From assembly GCF_038396675.1 (NCBI RefSeq), contig NC_088931.1, positions 62,713,501-62,777,500 on the forward strand: 64,000 nt of DNA, in the 5' to 3' direction. Under the pieces are notes generated by a model, which saw nothing but the letters and a program-made list of their open reading frames with translations, did no database searches and was not told the origin of the DNA. This document shows, piece after piece, positions 45,601 to 57,894 of this stretch. Made by a program: the position numbers and the translations under genes. The DNA is from Hydra vulgaris (lineage: Eukaryota; Cnidaria; Hydrozoa; Anthoathecata; Hydridae). Each line of letters opens with the position of its first letter. Within the stretch, counting starts at the first letter, position 1.

Positions 45601-46402
45601 ACTATTTTATTCTTCTTTTTTTTTTTAATTGCGTTTTTCTCAAAATCATGTATTTGGGGTTTGCGACGTGGATTTTTTAAAAAACCAATTATCAGATTTA
45701 CTTGAAATTTGGCACACATACTCACTACATTAGTATCTACAACATACACTAGGATAATTTTTATTGCTTCTCTCGTTCAGTAATTTTTAATCATTTTTTT
45801 TCATAAATTACCCCCAAAATTGCAAAATTTTACACAAATGCAAATATTTTTTGATTTTTTTGACCATATCAAAATCTTCTAGTCTATGTTGCAATTCCAC
45901 ATGTAATATATCACCAGCCAAATTTTCAATAAAAAATATATAAGGGTTCTTGAAAAATCTCTGTCACAGTTTACCCCATTTATGGGCCTTCAGCGATAAT
46001 TATGCTGAAGAAGATTTGTCATAATTTTTTTTTTTTTTTTTTTTTTTTTTGCTTATTGATGTTATATTACACATTGTAGAATTTTTTTTTATTTGAAAAA
46101 GGTGATTTTTTTTTTTTTTTTGCTAATTACTATACTACCACAGGTGGCTTATATAGAAAAAAAAATTTTTTAATAGAATAAATTGCAACAGTTCATATAT
46201 ATTTTATTCTATTTTTGATGAAATAAGAAACTCAAATTTTCTTAAATAAAAACTGTAAATAAATTATATTTTAGACAACGTTCAACAAAATCAGAGGTAA
46301 AAAACGAAAACTTGAAAAAATTCAAAACGATGTTTAAGTAATTTTGGTTTAAACTCAAAAACTTTTTGGTTATAGCTTCATTACATTATTCATTTCTACT
46401 AA

Positions 46403-49400
46403 GGGGTCATCCATAAAGGATGTCAGTAAATATAGGGGGAGGGGGGAGGGAGTGCTTGAAAGTTTGACACTAATTGACAATGGGGAGGGGGTGTTGAGGC
46501 CAAAATGATGTCAATTTAAATTATTTTTTTAGTTTTAATGAGCAGATTTTAACGGTATTTACATCTACTAAATGGTATAGAAATGGTGTTTTGTTTGTGG
46601 GGAAATTAATATTAAATGCGGGGAATTTGACAATATATTTTATTAAATTATTTATAATATAATATTATAAATTAGTATAATAAGTTTCCTAGAGACATTA
46701 AATAAATAACAACTACTAACGTAATATAAAATTCACAATCGTTATTCGCTAGCGGATTATAAAACGTGGTTCAAAGTAAACTCATAAAAGTTAAACTCAT
46801 AAATTTGTCATTTTTTGAAATTAAATTGTCGTTATTTGAAATACGAAACTCTAGTTGCTCTCTAGTTGATTGTAAAACGTGATGCAATACAAACACGTAA
46901 AGTCTATTGAAAATTCGAAACGCTAATTTCTCGCTAGCAGGTTGAAGAAACTATTTTTAAAAACTTGCGCTAACAATGAGCAAAATCATTATTCTGATTG
47001 TGATGTAAGCAATACTAATAAATCAATATTAAAATATGAATAAAACCGCATTACTTAACTTATTGATGGTCTCGTATGGAAATGCTCATCCCGATAAAAA
47101 AAAAGAGGCTAATATCCAGAAAGAAGTCCATAGTATATGGAATTCATTAAAAGAAGAGAAACTGGTGCATAAGGATCTTGAATCAAGAGTAATGTATTTA
47201 ATCAATTTATTTAATGAAAAAGCAATGAAGTTCAAGAGCAAGAAATTATCGTTTTGGATTAATACTCCAAAACAGTCTGCTCCCACGTATACTCCACTTG
47301 AGTTTGACAAGAATTCCTCACAGTTTGTTGAGCCCACCAATGAGCGATCTGGTATTGATGATCAATAAAGTGCATTAACTTTGAGTTTGTTGACCACGAA
47401 AAATCAAAAAAATGCAAGAACAGTGGTTCAAGATCGACTCAATTCTGAGATTGCAGCTTTAAATTGTGAAGTTGCTGGACTAAGGACTTGAAAGAGAAGT
47501 GGATTCATTGCTGAAGCTGAAGAGGATGATTTGAAAAAGAAAAAGAAGAAACTAGCTCATCTATGTAAAGAACTGGCCAAAAAAAAGTATGATCAAGCTC
47601 AACAGAAGAAAACTAGAGAACTGAAAAAAGCTAGAATGGAGAAAATCTGCTTGGAGCATCCAGAAGTCAAACAAATACTAAAAATCAAAAAGAAACCTGG
47701 TTGACCGTCATTAGAAGTAGATCAACCTCTTCTTTTGAAGACGTTTATGGATATTGCTCCCCATGGTTCGTCCGCTGATGAAAGACGTCGGTCAGAGGTT
47801 CTTCGGGTAACGATAGCTTAGCTATGTTTGCTAATATTGTATTTGTTAGAATTTCACTCTTAATTAGCACTTGCACTATTGTAAATATCCTTGAAATGTT
47901 AACAACTAATTTCAAGATTTGATTTGAACATAATTTACGAAATAAATCCCGTTTTCTGTAAAAAAGTTAATTATATCCAAATATATTTCTTTATTATTTA
48001 GAGCATTAAAACTCTCGACGAATTGACATCCGAGATGAACAAAATTGGATTTGCAATCAGCAAGAGCGCTCTTACTCGTCTACTTCCGAGAAGTTACGGA
48101 ACATTAGATGGCAAAAGGCACGTCAAAACAGTCCCTGTTAGATTGATCAGTCCTCAGAATGAATCTCATTTAAAACATGTTGACGTTCTCTTTTGCAGTT
48201 CAGCTATAAAATATGCGGAAGAAGTTTGTTCTATTATAGGGCTAGATGAAGTGTGTTTCATTAGCCAAGACGACAAGGCTAGAGTGCCAATCGGAATCAC
48301 GGCAGCAAAAAAATAGACGCCGTTGTTAATGCATTTGGAGTACCGGGTAACTCTCCGGGACCATGACTGGGTCGTGGCTGCTAAACACAAGCTTATACCA
48401 TCTGTATACGCTGGAATTACGATCAAAAAAGATGGTCTCGGAAAAACAGATGCTGTTACTTATTCTGGACCTACCTACATTGCTTTTTGATCAGGTAAAC
48501 ACGCATCCTCGACCGCCTTCGCTCATGGATTAGACTTTCAGCGGCTCTTGGATATCAAAGAATTCGACTCTATTACCAGAGGTTCTCAAACTAATATGGT
48601 TAAGCCTATCGTTGTGTTTAGCGTCAATGGAGGACCCGACGAAAATCCCAGATACCAGAAAGTAATTGAAATCGGGATTCACCATTTTTTGAAGAATAAT
48701 CTTGAAGCTCTTTTCATCATGACAAACGCTACAGGCCGCAGTGCATTCAACAGAGCTGAGCGACGAATGGCACCTCTAAGTAAAAAAATATCTGTGGCGA
48801 TTCTTTCGCACGAACATTACGGAACTCATCTTGATTCTCAAGGTAATTACATTGACAAAAGTTAATTTTTAAAAATGTTAATATAATTTTTAACCTATAA
48901 TAACCAACATATCTTTTTAAATCAGGCAGAACAATAGATGAAAATTTAGAAAAATAGAGCTTTGGTTTTGCTGGACAGGCTTTGGCTGATCTACAAATTG
49001 ATGGTTATCCGACCATTGCAGAGTATATTGATCCAGACAAATCAGAGCTAAAGTCAAGGAGTCTTTTATTACAAGATCAACGTTGGATTGCCGATCATCT
49101 TCGTACAAGTCAATATTTTACTCAAATTGTGAAATGTGAAAATCGTTCTTGTTGTCGGAATATTAGAAGCTCTTACTTTACTCTAATTAGAGCAAGACTT
49201 CTTCCGCGGCCTGTCCCTGTCAACCAAATGAGAGACGGGCTCGAAGCAGTAGATATTTTAGAAGGAGCCAAAGAATTGTTTCCATCATCCGTCTTTATGC
49301 TCATCGCATCAAACATTGAAAGTATTCTTCCTCGTACTGCCAAAGGATTTCCAATTTTGCCGTATGATGCGTTTTGTCCATTAATTCAGTCTAGCCTAGC

Positions 49401-50005
49401 TGATAGAATCTGTAAAAAATGCAATATCTACTTTGCCTCTCAAGCTATGTTGAAAAAGCACGCTTCTATCCATTCTTCTGCTATAACACTCCCTCTAATC
49501 AAAAGGGTCCAACCTGTTCGTATCGCTGCCAAGCGTCAGACAGAATTTTTGGCAGTCATTGCCTTGCAGAAGAGTTCGGAATCTGCTGAATAGTTAGATG
49601 AAAATGAAGTTGACGCAACGAATTTGATTGTACCTCAAGAATGCGATATCCTTTTAGAGCGCGGAGAGCATTTACTACCTATTGTTTTAATCGATGATCA
49701 CTTCAACAAACCATGGGAAGATTATATTAAAGATATATAATACTCTTTGCTTAGTTGATTATTTAGTGAGATATCGACTATTACATAATATAATTTGATG
49801 AGATCTACTATTATATAAATGTATAATTTAGTCAGAAAAAAAATCAATGGTTTTTAAGCATTTTTACTGTTTTTTAGGGGGAGAGTACACAAAAACTGAC
49901 ATCATATATAACGGGGGGTTGGCCAAAAATTGACAGAGTTTGACAAAGGGGGAGGATGAGTCGAGAAATTGAGAAAAAACACTGACATCATTTATGGATG
50001 ACCCC
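46403..50005 (+). mobile_element. Unclassified DDE-like transposon with G-rich ends and TAA duplication
   Basis: The inverted ends are 'ggggtcatccataaaggatg' at 46403 and the complement of 'ggggtcatccataaatgatg' ending at 50005, followed inward by 'tcagt' in both. That gives 24 of 25 matching bases. Next to both ends are G-rich runs (46434-46495 and 49876-49960). The 3-bp TAA lies on both sides (46400-46402 and 50006-50008). A 3-bp TAA duplication and GGG start fit PIF/Harbinger-type targeting, but the protein inside is not the Harbinger transposase I know. It contains one three-exon gene. Confidence 0.85.
47036..49740 (+). pseudogene. Putative DDE-type transposase with C2H2 finger, three exons, seven stops
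   Basis: The exons are inferred as 47036-47806, 48002-48842 and 48926-49740 (introns GT-AG: gtaacg...ttatttag and gtaatt...aaatcag), phases 0 and 1, giving about 808 codons. Exon 1 encodes an N-terminal helical region and a lysine-rich coiled coil (about 47530-47650). Exon 2 holds an HTH-like 'ISKSALTRLLPRS', then 'VCFISQDDKARVPIG' (D), 'PIVVFSVNGGPDENPRYQKV' (D) and 'SAFNRAERRMAPLSKK' (E), spaced like an RNase H-fold DDE core. Exon 3 has 'RICKKCNIYFASQAMLKKH' (C-x2-C-x12-H) near 49410-49465. In-frame stops: about 47366, 47489, 47702, 48314, 48487, 48954 and 49591. There are no frameshifts. I do not recognise the superfamily; the DDE reading is an inference from motif order. Confidence 0.7.
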
Positions 50006-50008
50006 TAA

Positions 50009-51465
50009 AAGAATGAAAAAATAATTAAAATATCAAAAACAGGACACAATACTTAAAAAAATCACAAATTTATAGATAATAAAAAACGAGTGTTGTGTTA
50101 TAAAAATTGATAAAACTAATCTTAGTTGTCATTTTAGTATAACTGAAATCTTAATGATTAAGAAACATACACTAAAAATTTCAGCCAAATAGCTTTTCTT
50201 AATCTCGAGATATCATGTTTTGAAGTTCAAAAAAAGAATAAAATTAAAAAGTTATGAAAACCATGACCAAAGTTTTCCGATAAATAGAAATTATTAGCAA
50301 AAAAATGAAACTGACTAATAAAAAAGTTTAAATAAGGTAATATTAGTAAGTATTTTATGCAAAATGAACATATTTTCTGAAAGAATTATAAATTTTGAAT
50401 CAAATGGTGTATTAAAAAAAATTTAGAATTTTTTTTTTTAAATCGAGTATTTTTTTTTATATGAGCTACTTTAATTTTTAGCCAAAAATCTTTCAGCGCG
50501 AATTGTTCGCGCGACTATTAAAACTAAATGTCGTGTAGACTGGAATATTTTTACGTTTGGTTCAGTCTTGAATATGCGGTTAAGTAACCAAGGATCATGG
50601 CTTAATTGGTCAAAAGTTGAATGTTTTAATGCATTAATATGTTGAAATATCAGTTATACTTTTGGTTCATGGAAGAATATATGTATTTTAACACATTCAT
50701 CGTTTTATTTTATTCATAATAAATAAGTCTACAAAAAGATGCTTGAAAAACCACTATGTTACCTCTTCTATACACACAGTTTTACATTTGAAATTGATAC
50801 TTGCATTAATATCTTTCTTTTTAGCTAGAGATTTTGAAAGTTAATAAATGTATCTTAAGATATCTTATTTTTTCTTGTAAAAATTGACATTTTTGATTTT
50901 CAAAAAGTCTTAAAACCTAAAATAATGAATTAACTTTAAAATCTCTAACTAAATATGGACCTAACACACTAAGGACCATTTGCGGAATTTTTTTATAAAT
51001 GAAGTAAAAGATAAGTATGAGTATATCTCTGATGTTTCTATGTGACTTTTTGACTAGTTTTCAGAAAATTGGCAGCCATTTAAAAAAAAAATTTTTATCA
51101 CTTGATTAAAAAAAAAATCTATTTTAAGACTATCTTGAATGTTAAAATGTAAATGTTATACAATTTATTTATTTATTTGTCACTTGACATTTAAAAATAT
51201 TTTTTTTTTAATTTTATAGTTGATAAAATATATTTTGTAAAAATAATATTTAGTAGTAGGTATATATATATAGTATATAAATAAAGCATTAATATATATA
51301 TAAAACAGTAAAAAAATGTTTACAAATATTTTAACTTGCAACGTGTGACTGGCTACATCAGTGTTGTCTGTGTTTAACCGAGAAATGTATTCAGATCATT
51401 TTATGAAGTAAGTTTATGTTTATTCTACATTATTGTATTATTAGAATATTTAAACACACTAAATA
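50009..51465. other. AT-rich stretch without a recognised gene
   Basis: No coding evidence. A short GC palindrome 'gcgcgaattgttcgcgc' lies near 50497-50513. Confidence 0.45.
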
Positions 51466-51468
51466 TTA

Positions 51469-51993
51469 TTCCCTCCGTCCGGAAATATTGTATACATTTC
51501 AATAAAAATCGTAGAGTATCATGATTATAAAAGTAAATTGGCAACTGTCATTACATTGTTATAGTAAATACTCATAACAATATAACCTGAAATATTTGAC
51601 GTTAGCAATATTATTCTTAATTAAAAACTTAACACTCAAATATAAGTGTTTCTTGAGACAAATAAAATTAATACCGCTGCAAGACGAGTATGCAAAATTC
51701 TGAAGAAAATTTGTTAAACATAGTTATATTAGAAAATTATTACAGCAGATGTAGGAGAATAAGCTAAAACACGGTGCAATCAATGAAGTTGCTACTGCGT
51801 ATTAACTCCATTGCCAAATCAAATTTCGAGTGAAAAAAATTATTCTTATTTAATTAAACTGTTTCAAATAAAGTTAATATAATATACTTGTCATGTACAT
51901 TTTTTGATTTATTTTATTTTTTCGCAAACGTATACCATATTTCCGCACAACAAAAATCGCTAAAATGTATACCATATTTCCGGACGGAGGGAG
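51469..51993. mobile_element. MITE with Stowaway-like 'ctccctccgtccgga' ends
   Basis: The left end 'ttccctccgtccggaaatat' at 51469 and the right end (inverted) 'ctccctccgtccggaaatat' ending at 51993 differ at one base. TA precedes and follows (51467-51468 and 51994-51995). The end begins CTCCCTCCGT, the consensus known from plant Stowaway/mariner elements. No ORF remains in the 525-bp interior. Confidence 0.9.
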
Positions 51994-51999
51994 TACTTT

Positions 52000-52410
52000 T
52001 TATTTTATTTGGCTGCAGTAAGCAGGCTTTGTGAGAAAAAAAAAATGCCTGAAATTGTTTAAAGTTTCAAGTTTTATCCTTTTATAATTAGATCATCATA
52101 AAATGTTTATATTAATTATTATTTTTACTTTTATATTTTTTTTTTTTTTTTTTTGTTTTATTTCGTATTGATGAATTTCAAAGTTATGTCCATTAAATTT
52201 TAAAATTTTTTAATGTCCATTTAATTTTTGTCTGGATTTTATTATGCTTTTTTTTTTTGTATACTTGTATTGTAACTTTATTAAATACTTTTATGAGGGA
52301 TAAATTTTTTACTTGGTTACATTTTATTAACTTATTATTAAATTGATAAATATTTTTATTATTGAAGTTTATTATTGATTACAACAGTTTTATTATTGAA
52401 AGACCTCCAG
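52000..52410. other. AT-rich gap
   Basis: No gene seen; a poly-T run lies near 52136-52154. Confidence 0.4.
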
Positions 52411-52413
52411 GAA

Positions 52414-52856
52414 TGTTGACTGGTACTACTGTACCAGTATACATTCCTGTATAAAAAGTATAAACAGCTACAAAAAAGAATTTTAGGAATTATAATTAGT
52501 ATATTCAAACGACTATTTGAATATATTCAAATAGTCGTTTGAATATACTAATTATAATTCCTAAAATTCTGTAATGTAACATATATGTTACATTATATAA
52601 GTAATGAACTGAAGTGTTCACAAATTTTCTATTTTTACAGATTTGAATGTTTTATATTAATAATTTTTCATACAAATGCTGGTGTGTATCTTAAAAAACT
52701 GAGTTTCTCTCATTTATATTCAATAATATCTATTTATATGTTGCATGTTCAAAAACAAAAACAATTTGTTTTTCAAAGTTGATAAACATCTGATATAAGG
52801 TATTAGATATACTTTGTATGAGGTCATAGTAATCTGATACAAAGTATCAGATTATT
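52414..52856. repeat. Cluster of four palindromes
   Basis: (1) About 52414-52447: 'gactggtactactgtaccag' and flanks, imperfect. (2) 52478-52569: 92 bp, perfect, no spacer. (3) About 52571-52594: 'aatgtaacatatatgttaca' and flanks, perfect. (4) About 52830-52855: 'aatctgatacaaagtatcag' and flanks, 11-base arms around 'aaa'. No transposon ends or coding sequence accompany them. Confidence 0.92.
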
Positions 52857-53568
52857 AAAAACCTTGATGTTTGTGTTAAAGTTATCTAAGTAAAGCCATG
52901 ATCCAAGCAGGGATGCAGAGTCCCGAAAGGACCCGGGTTTGTATGTCACAAAAAGATTAGTTCAAGTATTGTGATATTTCAAAATAGGTATCACAGATGT
53001 AATGACTTGCAAGGCTGCTTTTATGGCTTTTTATAAAAAATTTGTGCCGGCGAACATCAAAAAAAATGTACAAGCAACAAATTTTTTGGTTTCATTTTAT
53101 TTCTGAAAATCCTTTTGCATTTTGATCTCGATTTCAGAAATTATATTTGTTCAAATTAATAAATTTTTTTGAATCGGATTTTATTTATATCATTTCAAAA
53201 TATTTTCATATAACCTTCATAAAAAAGATAAGATATTCAAAATATGAAAATATTTTATTTCTATTAGTTTTTATAAATATTACCTGTTATAAAAATATCA
53301 ATAAGATGACACCTTTCTTAATGTTATGCTTTTTTTTTAAATAAATTAAGATGTAGATGTATATAGTAGTTCTATTGGTTTAAGGCTAAGTTATTATATT
53401 GGTTTAAGAATAAATTATTCTATTGGTTTAAGATTAAGTTAAGGTTAGCTATATAATCCACATATCTAAAGCTAGGCTGTTCAACAAGCTATGCAAACTG
53501 CAGTGTGTGGAGATTTATGAAATAGAATTTACAAATTGAATGAAAATAGAACATGTATGATATATTTT

Positions 53569-53690
53569 CGCGTCACGGTAAGGAAGGAGGCGTGAACTTC
53601 CTGGTTAAATGCACTTCCGCGGTGCTCTGTGACAAGACCGTTGGGACTTCTTAGGGCACCTAAAAAATTAAAAAAAAAAATAAAAATATA
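53569..53690 (+). repeat. SINE copy lacking the tRNA-like head
   Basis: The body 'ggaggcgtgaacttcctggt' and 3' module 'gtgctctgtgacaagaccgt', 'tgggacttcttagggcacct' end in an A-rich tail (53661-53684). The 5' tRNA-derived part is missing. Confidence 0.85.
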
Positions 53691-53699
53691 TATATATTG

Positions 53700-54765
53700 A
53701 TAGGACAGTAGTAATTTTTTTGTTTGTTTTTAGGTATTGGTAGGCTGTAGTTGACGACTTATTTTCCTGCAACAAAATCAAAAAACCTTGAACTACAAAC
53801 CAATTTAAAATAATTTTCATAGCAGCATTTTCTAAGAAGAATTGTCCCTTTACTTTATTTACTTATTAGATTACTTGTATTTCATAGTTTTTTTAAATTA
53901 TTTTTGGAGAAAAAAATTATTTTTTATATGGATTTTTATTTTTTAATAATTAATTTTTATTAAGAAGTACAATTATAATTGTAGTGTCCAATTTTTGTAA
54001 TATTTATTCTGCAAATATCAATTCGATATTATGTCATCAATGTCAAAGTATAATCTCAAGATATTCATGAAGTACATAAACAGGCCTTCTCGGCCTTGAG
54101 GAGGTGAATAACAAGAAAAAAAAAAAAAAATTTACGCTTTGTTTTCTTATAAATAAAGTTCAAGTTTAGCGCAAAATGCCTGTACCGATGGAAGCCACTC
54201 GCAAAAACATTTGATATTGATTGGTCTATTAAAATTTAACTGTTATTTTCACATGGTTTCCACTTACTATGACTGTAAGTGTGAAAACGCGCGCAAACTG
54301 GCAAGCGGGAGATTTTTGAACAAAAATTAACGCCGTGGTATTTAAAACCTACGACAAGTGTCGACTCACGATAGGTGTGGAAACGACCCTAGGTATTGTT
54401 TAAATTAAGTTAGTGTTTTTTTTTATAGTTCTTTTAAATATATCAAAAGATTTTATTGTTTTCTAATTTTTGTCAAGAACCGAGTTTCACAAGCATGACA
54501 AGCCTGGTCCCAAACATGTAATCGAGAAGTCAGATTTTTTAGTGATGTTAATAGAATGTAGTAACAGGGCCGTTCCGAACGGGGGGTGTTCCACCCCACC
54601 AAAGCTGTCATAAGCATTTGAGTTGGCACATTTAGCAAGTTTTGAACTATAGTTGGCAAATATTAAGGATCTTTTATTTTGTGTGTGTGTGTCTCTAATT
54701 GGCAAAAAATACACACAACACCCCTGTGTAGTAATTACTTATTAATGGTGTTGTTTCATATTTAT
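53700..54765. other. Non-genic stretch
   Basis: No gene recognised. Somewhat GC-richer patches lie at 54056-54110 ('aggccttctcggcct') and 54540-54600 ('cgttccgaacggggggtg', possibly a transposon end). Confidence 0.4.
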
Positions 54766-54770
54766 GATTA

Positions 54771-55612
54771 GGGAATACCGGGGCTAGTTGCCTCTTTTTT
54801 TTACTATTTGAGCTCTGTAACACTAATGGCAAAATATAATTTTGTAAATATTAAAGTGCAGTCTTAAAGAGTATGAGTTTAGATAACATTTTAAACTTGT
54901 ATTCATTATTAAAAATATTTTCTTGAGACCCTTCTGAGGCCTCAAAAAAAAAAAAAAAAGTGCGCAAACTATAAAAATGAACATTTATGTACTTTTAAGT
55001 GCAAAACTTATAGAAATTTTTTTACTATTTATTTTGGCAAGTATTTTAAGCTAAAAATTTAATATTACTTTTAGCTAGTACCAAATATTGGTTCATATAA
55101 CAAGCCAAAACAGTAGCCCACTTTTTGTCTCTTAAAAAAAAGCCTATTAATTTTTTTTTTAATTTTGTAAAAAAAAAATTTTTTGAATATTATTAAAAAT
55201 TAGAAATAAAAAACTAATTTTATAAAAAAAAAATTTTTCCATAAAAAACGCTATAGCCAACTTGCCCTGTAGAAGTTTTGCCAACTCACCCCAGAAGTCT
55301 TTTTTTCAATCAACAGTCTAAAGATCCTAAAAAATTGCAACCATTAAAAAAAAAGATTGGAAATAATAAACTTCATACAACTAACTATTTTCTTTATAAA
55401 GTAAAATGAAGCGTGGTTCTAAAAGTTACGTTTTTGTCCAAAAAACACAAAAATCCCAATATCAGTGCATGCACTGATCCTAACAGTACTGCAGTAAAAG
55501 ATAAAATGGTCAATTATAAAGGTTCTATGTAATTTTAGGCACTTTCTAATGAAACGCTTTAAAGATAAGCGCAGTTCGTCCACTTACCCCAGCCAACTAG
55601 CTCCGGTCTCCC
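54771..55612. mobile_element. 'ggggagaccgggg' MITE, copy A
   Basis: The ends are 'gggaataccggggctagttg' at 54771 and the inverted 'caactagctccggtctccc' ending at 55612. TA precedes the left end and TTA follows the right. The interior is non-coding. It matches copy B at 58386 in the opposite orientation, including the block 'aagataagcgcagttcgtcc' (55562) against its complement near 58418. Confidence 0.85.
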
Positions 55613-55739
55613 TTAATTAGAAAGAAATTTTTGTAAAAAATATTTCGGAATTATTTCTGTTTATAGTTTAAAGATAAATAACAATTTTTGCTAGATATTT
55701 AATTTGTAATGATTTAGAGCATTTATTTTCTTGACATTT

Positions 55740-56856
55740 ATTTTATCATCGTACCTCTTACAACTATCTTAAAGCTGACTGGGACTCTTTCCGTTATTTT
55801 CTTTGTGATTGTCTTTGGGTAGAAACCTTAAGTCTTCCTGCAGATAAATGTTCTTCTTATGTAACTTCTTGGATTCAGGCTGGCATAGAATCTTTTGTTC
55901 TCTCCCCACAATTCTAAGTCAAGTATCACTTTTCTCCATGGTTTCCCACTTTGTGCAGCTGCAATATCCAATCGTAACCATTACTTCCATACCTATCACT
56001 TAGACAATTCTACTGAAAACAGATGTCTGTTTACCATTGCTAAAAAACATTGTAAAATATTTTTGTCTAATGCCAAAGTTCGCCATTCTCAGGTCACAAA
56101 ATCTCGTATTTTATCTCAAAAATTCAACTCCAGAGACTTCTGGAGAATCTTTAACAGTGTCTATAACTAAGGAAAACTTGTTATTTCACCTCTCTTGCTT
56201 GGTTCAGATTTTTTTTCATCAATCTTATCTCTTGATCCAAATAATCACATCCTACCTGGTATAGCCGACAAACAGGTTGATCAATGGCTTGATATTAGAA
56301 TCACTTCAGCTTTTTTATCTAAAGTAATGTCCTGCTTAGACTCTTCTACACTTGGGTCCGGACAACATACCTGTTATAGTATTGCAGAAGAATTCTTCTG
56401 AGCTGTCGTCTATACTTTCAAAACTATTTAACAAGTGGTTGTCAGAGACTTGTTTTCCAGTCTGCTGGAACGCAGCATCGGTTATCCCTTTTTTCGAAAA
56501 TTTTGGAGTGCGATCTGGCTCATCTAACTTCCGTCCATTAGTTTCTTCCTATCATAAGCAAGGTCTTTGAGTCTTTAATTTAAAAAAACACTTAATCTCT
56601 CATCTTAAGTCTGAAGATTTTCTATCTAATCATCAATATGAATTTTGATTTTGTGGTTATCATGTGGTTATGTGGTTATACTGTTGATTTGTAAACGGTA
56701 ATAACTGATAGGTTTTATTGTGAATTAGATAGATGTACATCTATCTAATTCACGATAAAAACCTATCAGTTATTATATCTCAACATATGTGGAGAGGTTA
56801 AGATTATCGCTCTCAACATTTCTAAAGTCTTTGACAAAGTTTGGCATGCTGGTCTT
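55740..56856 (+). pseudogene. CR1/jockey-like LINE, middle part (linker and RT start)
   Basis: The forward frames read 'YNYLKADWDSFRYFLCDC', then 'SYVTSWIQAGIESFVLSPHN', 'AAAISNRNHYFHTYHLDNS', 'NRCLFTIAKKHCKIFLSNAK' and 'SRDFWRIFNSVYN' (pre-RT domain). These are followed by 'MGPDNIPVIVLQKNSSELSS' and 'LFNKWLSETCFPVCWNAASV' (RT blocks 1-2) and, after an inverted duplication, 'ALNISKVFDKVWHAG' (RT block with the first catalytic D, 56795-56850). Frame changes occur near 55910, 56170 and 56380, with several stops. It is cut at 56856 by the candidate hAT insertion. It is the same family as the fragments at 23773, 25221, 33180 and 60205. Confidence 0.8.
56700..56774. repeat. Inverted duplication inside the LINE
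   Basis: 37 bases of LINE coding sequence (ending 'gaattagatagatgt') are followed immediately by their own reverse complement (one indel, one mismatch), making a 75-bp palindrome with no loop. Confidence 0.9.
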
Positions 56857-57894
56857 TAGGCGCAGACTGGCCCACCGGGAAATTTCCCGGTGCACCTCAC
56901 CAGCCTTGGCGCCCCCCTCCACGCCACAATGTTATTACCATATGTTATATATAAATAATAACTATAAAACCATTTAATGTTTTCACTTAAGGTGCAAGTT
57001 CATGATCTTTCAATTTCTGACAATTGAAGCATTATGTTTATTAGGGGTGGATCCAGAAAAGTTTTAGGAGGTGGGGAGAGAGGGAAGGGTCTTAATGATT
57101 TTTTAATGTTTTTTGAAGAATATTTTTTGACTTAACAAATACTCACGTGACATTGTTTTTCTTGTGCTGTTTACATTACTAAATGATAGTTTAAATTAGA
57201 CTAGAAAGAAACTTTATTTCGTTTGAAATTAAAAATTAAAAAAAATGATATTAAGAAAAGTCTGAGTTTAGACCTTTAGAACCCCCCCCCCTCCTCCTCC
57301 CTATAACACTCCTGATGTATTATATCACAAACTTGATAGCAAACGGCCTTGACACTTTTTATTTTTGATTTCAAAAGCGTGTCACAATTTCTTTAAATGC
57401 AAAATCGATGCTTTTATTTGCATTAATTGGAATTGTTTGCTTCTTTTAGAAACTATTCCAAGGGGAAATAATGCTCAGATGACGCTACAAAGAACAACAG
57501 AAAATTCTGCTCTAATTATATTTTAAATTAAATTTTATAATTATTTAAAAATTTAATGATTTTCAAATATTCGCGGTCGTCAAAATTTAAAATCGCATTT
57601 TTAATTTTTGGCAAAGGAAGGTTGTTTAATGTATTTTTTACAACATTTTATTTAAAATGCTTTCTTGTCGGTTTGTTTGTTTACTTTGTTTTTTAGGTGT
57701 ACGCGCAAAACAAACATTAGGTCAGCGGTAACAATAAATGTAATCGTTAAAAAAAAGTAATTAAAGAGAACAACGCTAAACAGACTTTAATTTAGCATAA
57801 AAGAATTCGTTAAGAAAAGTAGTTAAAACAAACGAAGTTAAACAAGCAAAAAAATGTCACACCAATGTAGAAATACTAGAGAAACTAATTAATA

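Larger units (their letters stand above)
38979..46142 (+). mobile_element. Kolobok/Mutator-like transposon, copy 2, hosting a pogo element
   Basis: The left end, after TTAA (38975-38978), reads 'ggtggtagtatagtaattaa'. The right end 'aattactatactaccaca' stops at about 46142 and is not followed by TTAA, so the right duplication is mutated or lost. Without the nested 4404-bp pogo element it is about 2.76 kb. Its coding region (39395-39862 plus 44264-45600) is a less decayed version of copy 1 at 14933. Confidence 0.82.

Noticed and set aside
46981-47035. CRISPR-like or tandem array signals anywhere in the window
   Set aside because: No regularly spaced direct repeats with unique spacers were found. 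The repeats seen are microsatellites, minisatellites or transposon ends.
54453-54714. Minus-strand frame with a 'GGVEHPPFGTA' stretch
   Set aside because: Repeat-like composition with no domain pattern I could support.
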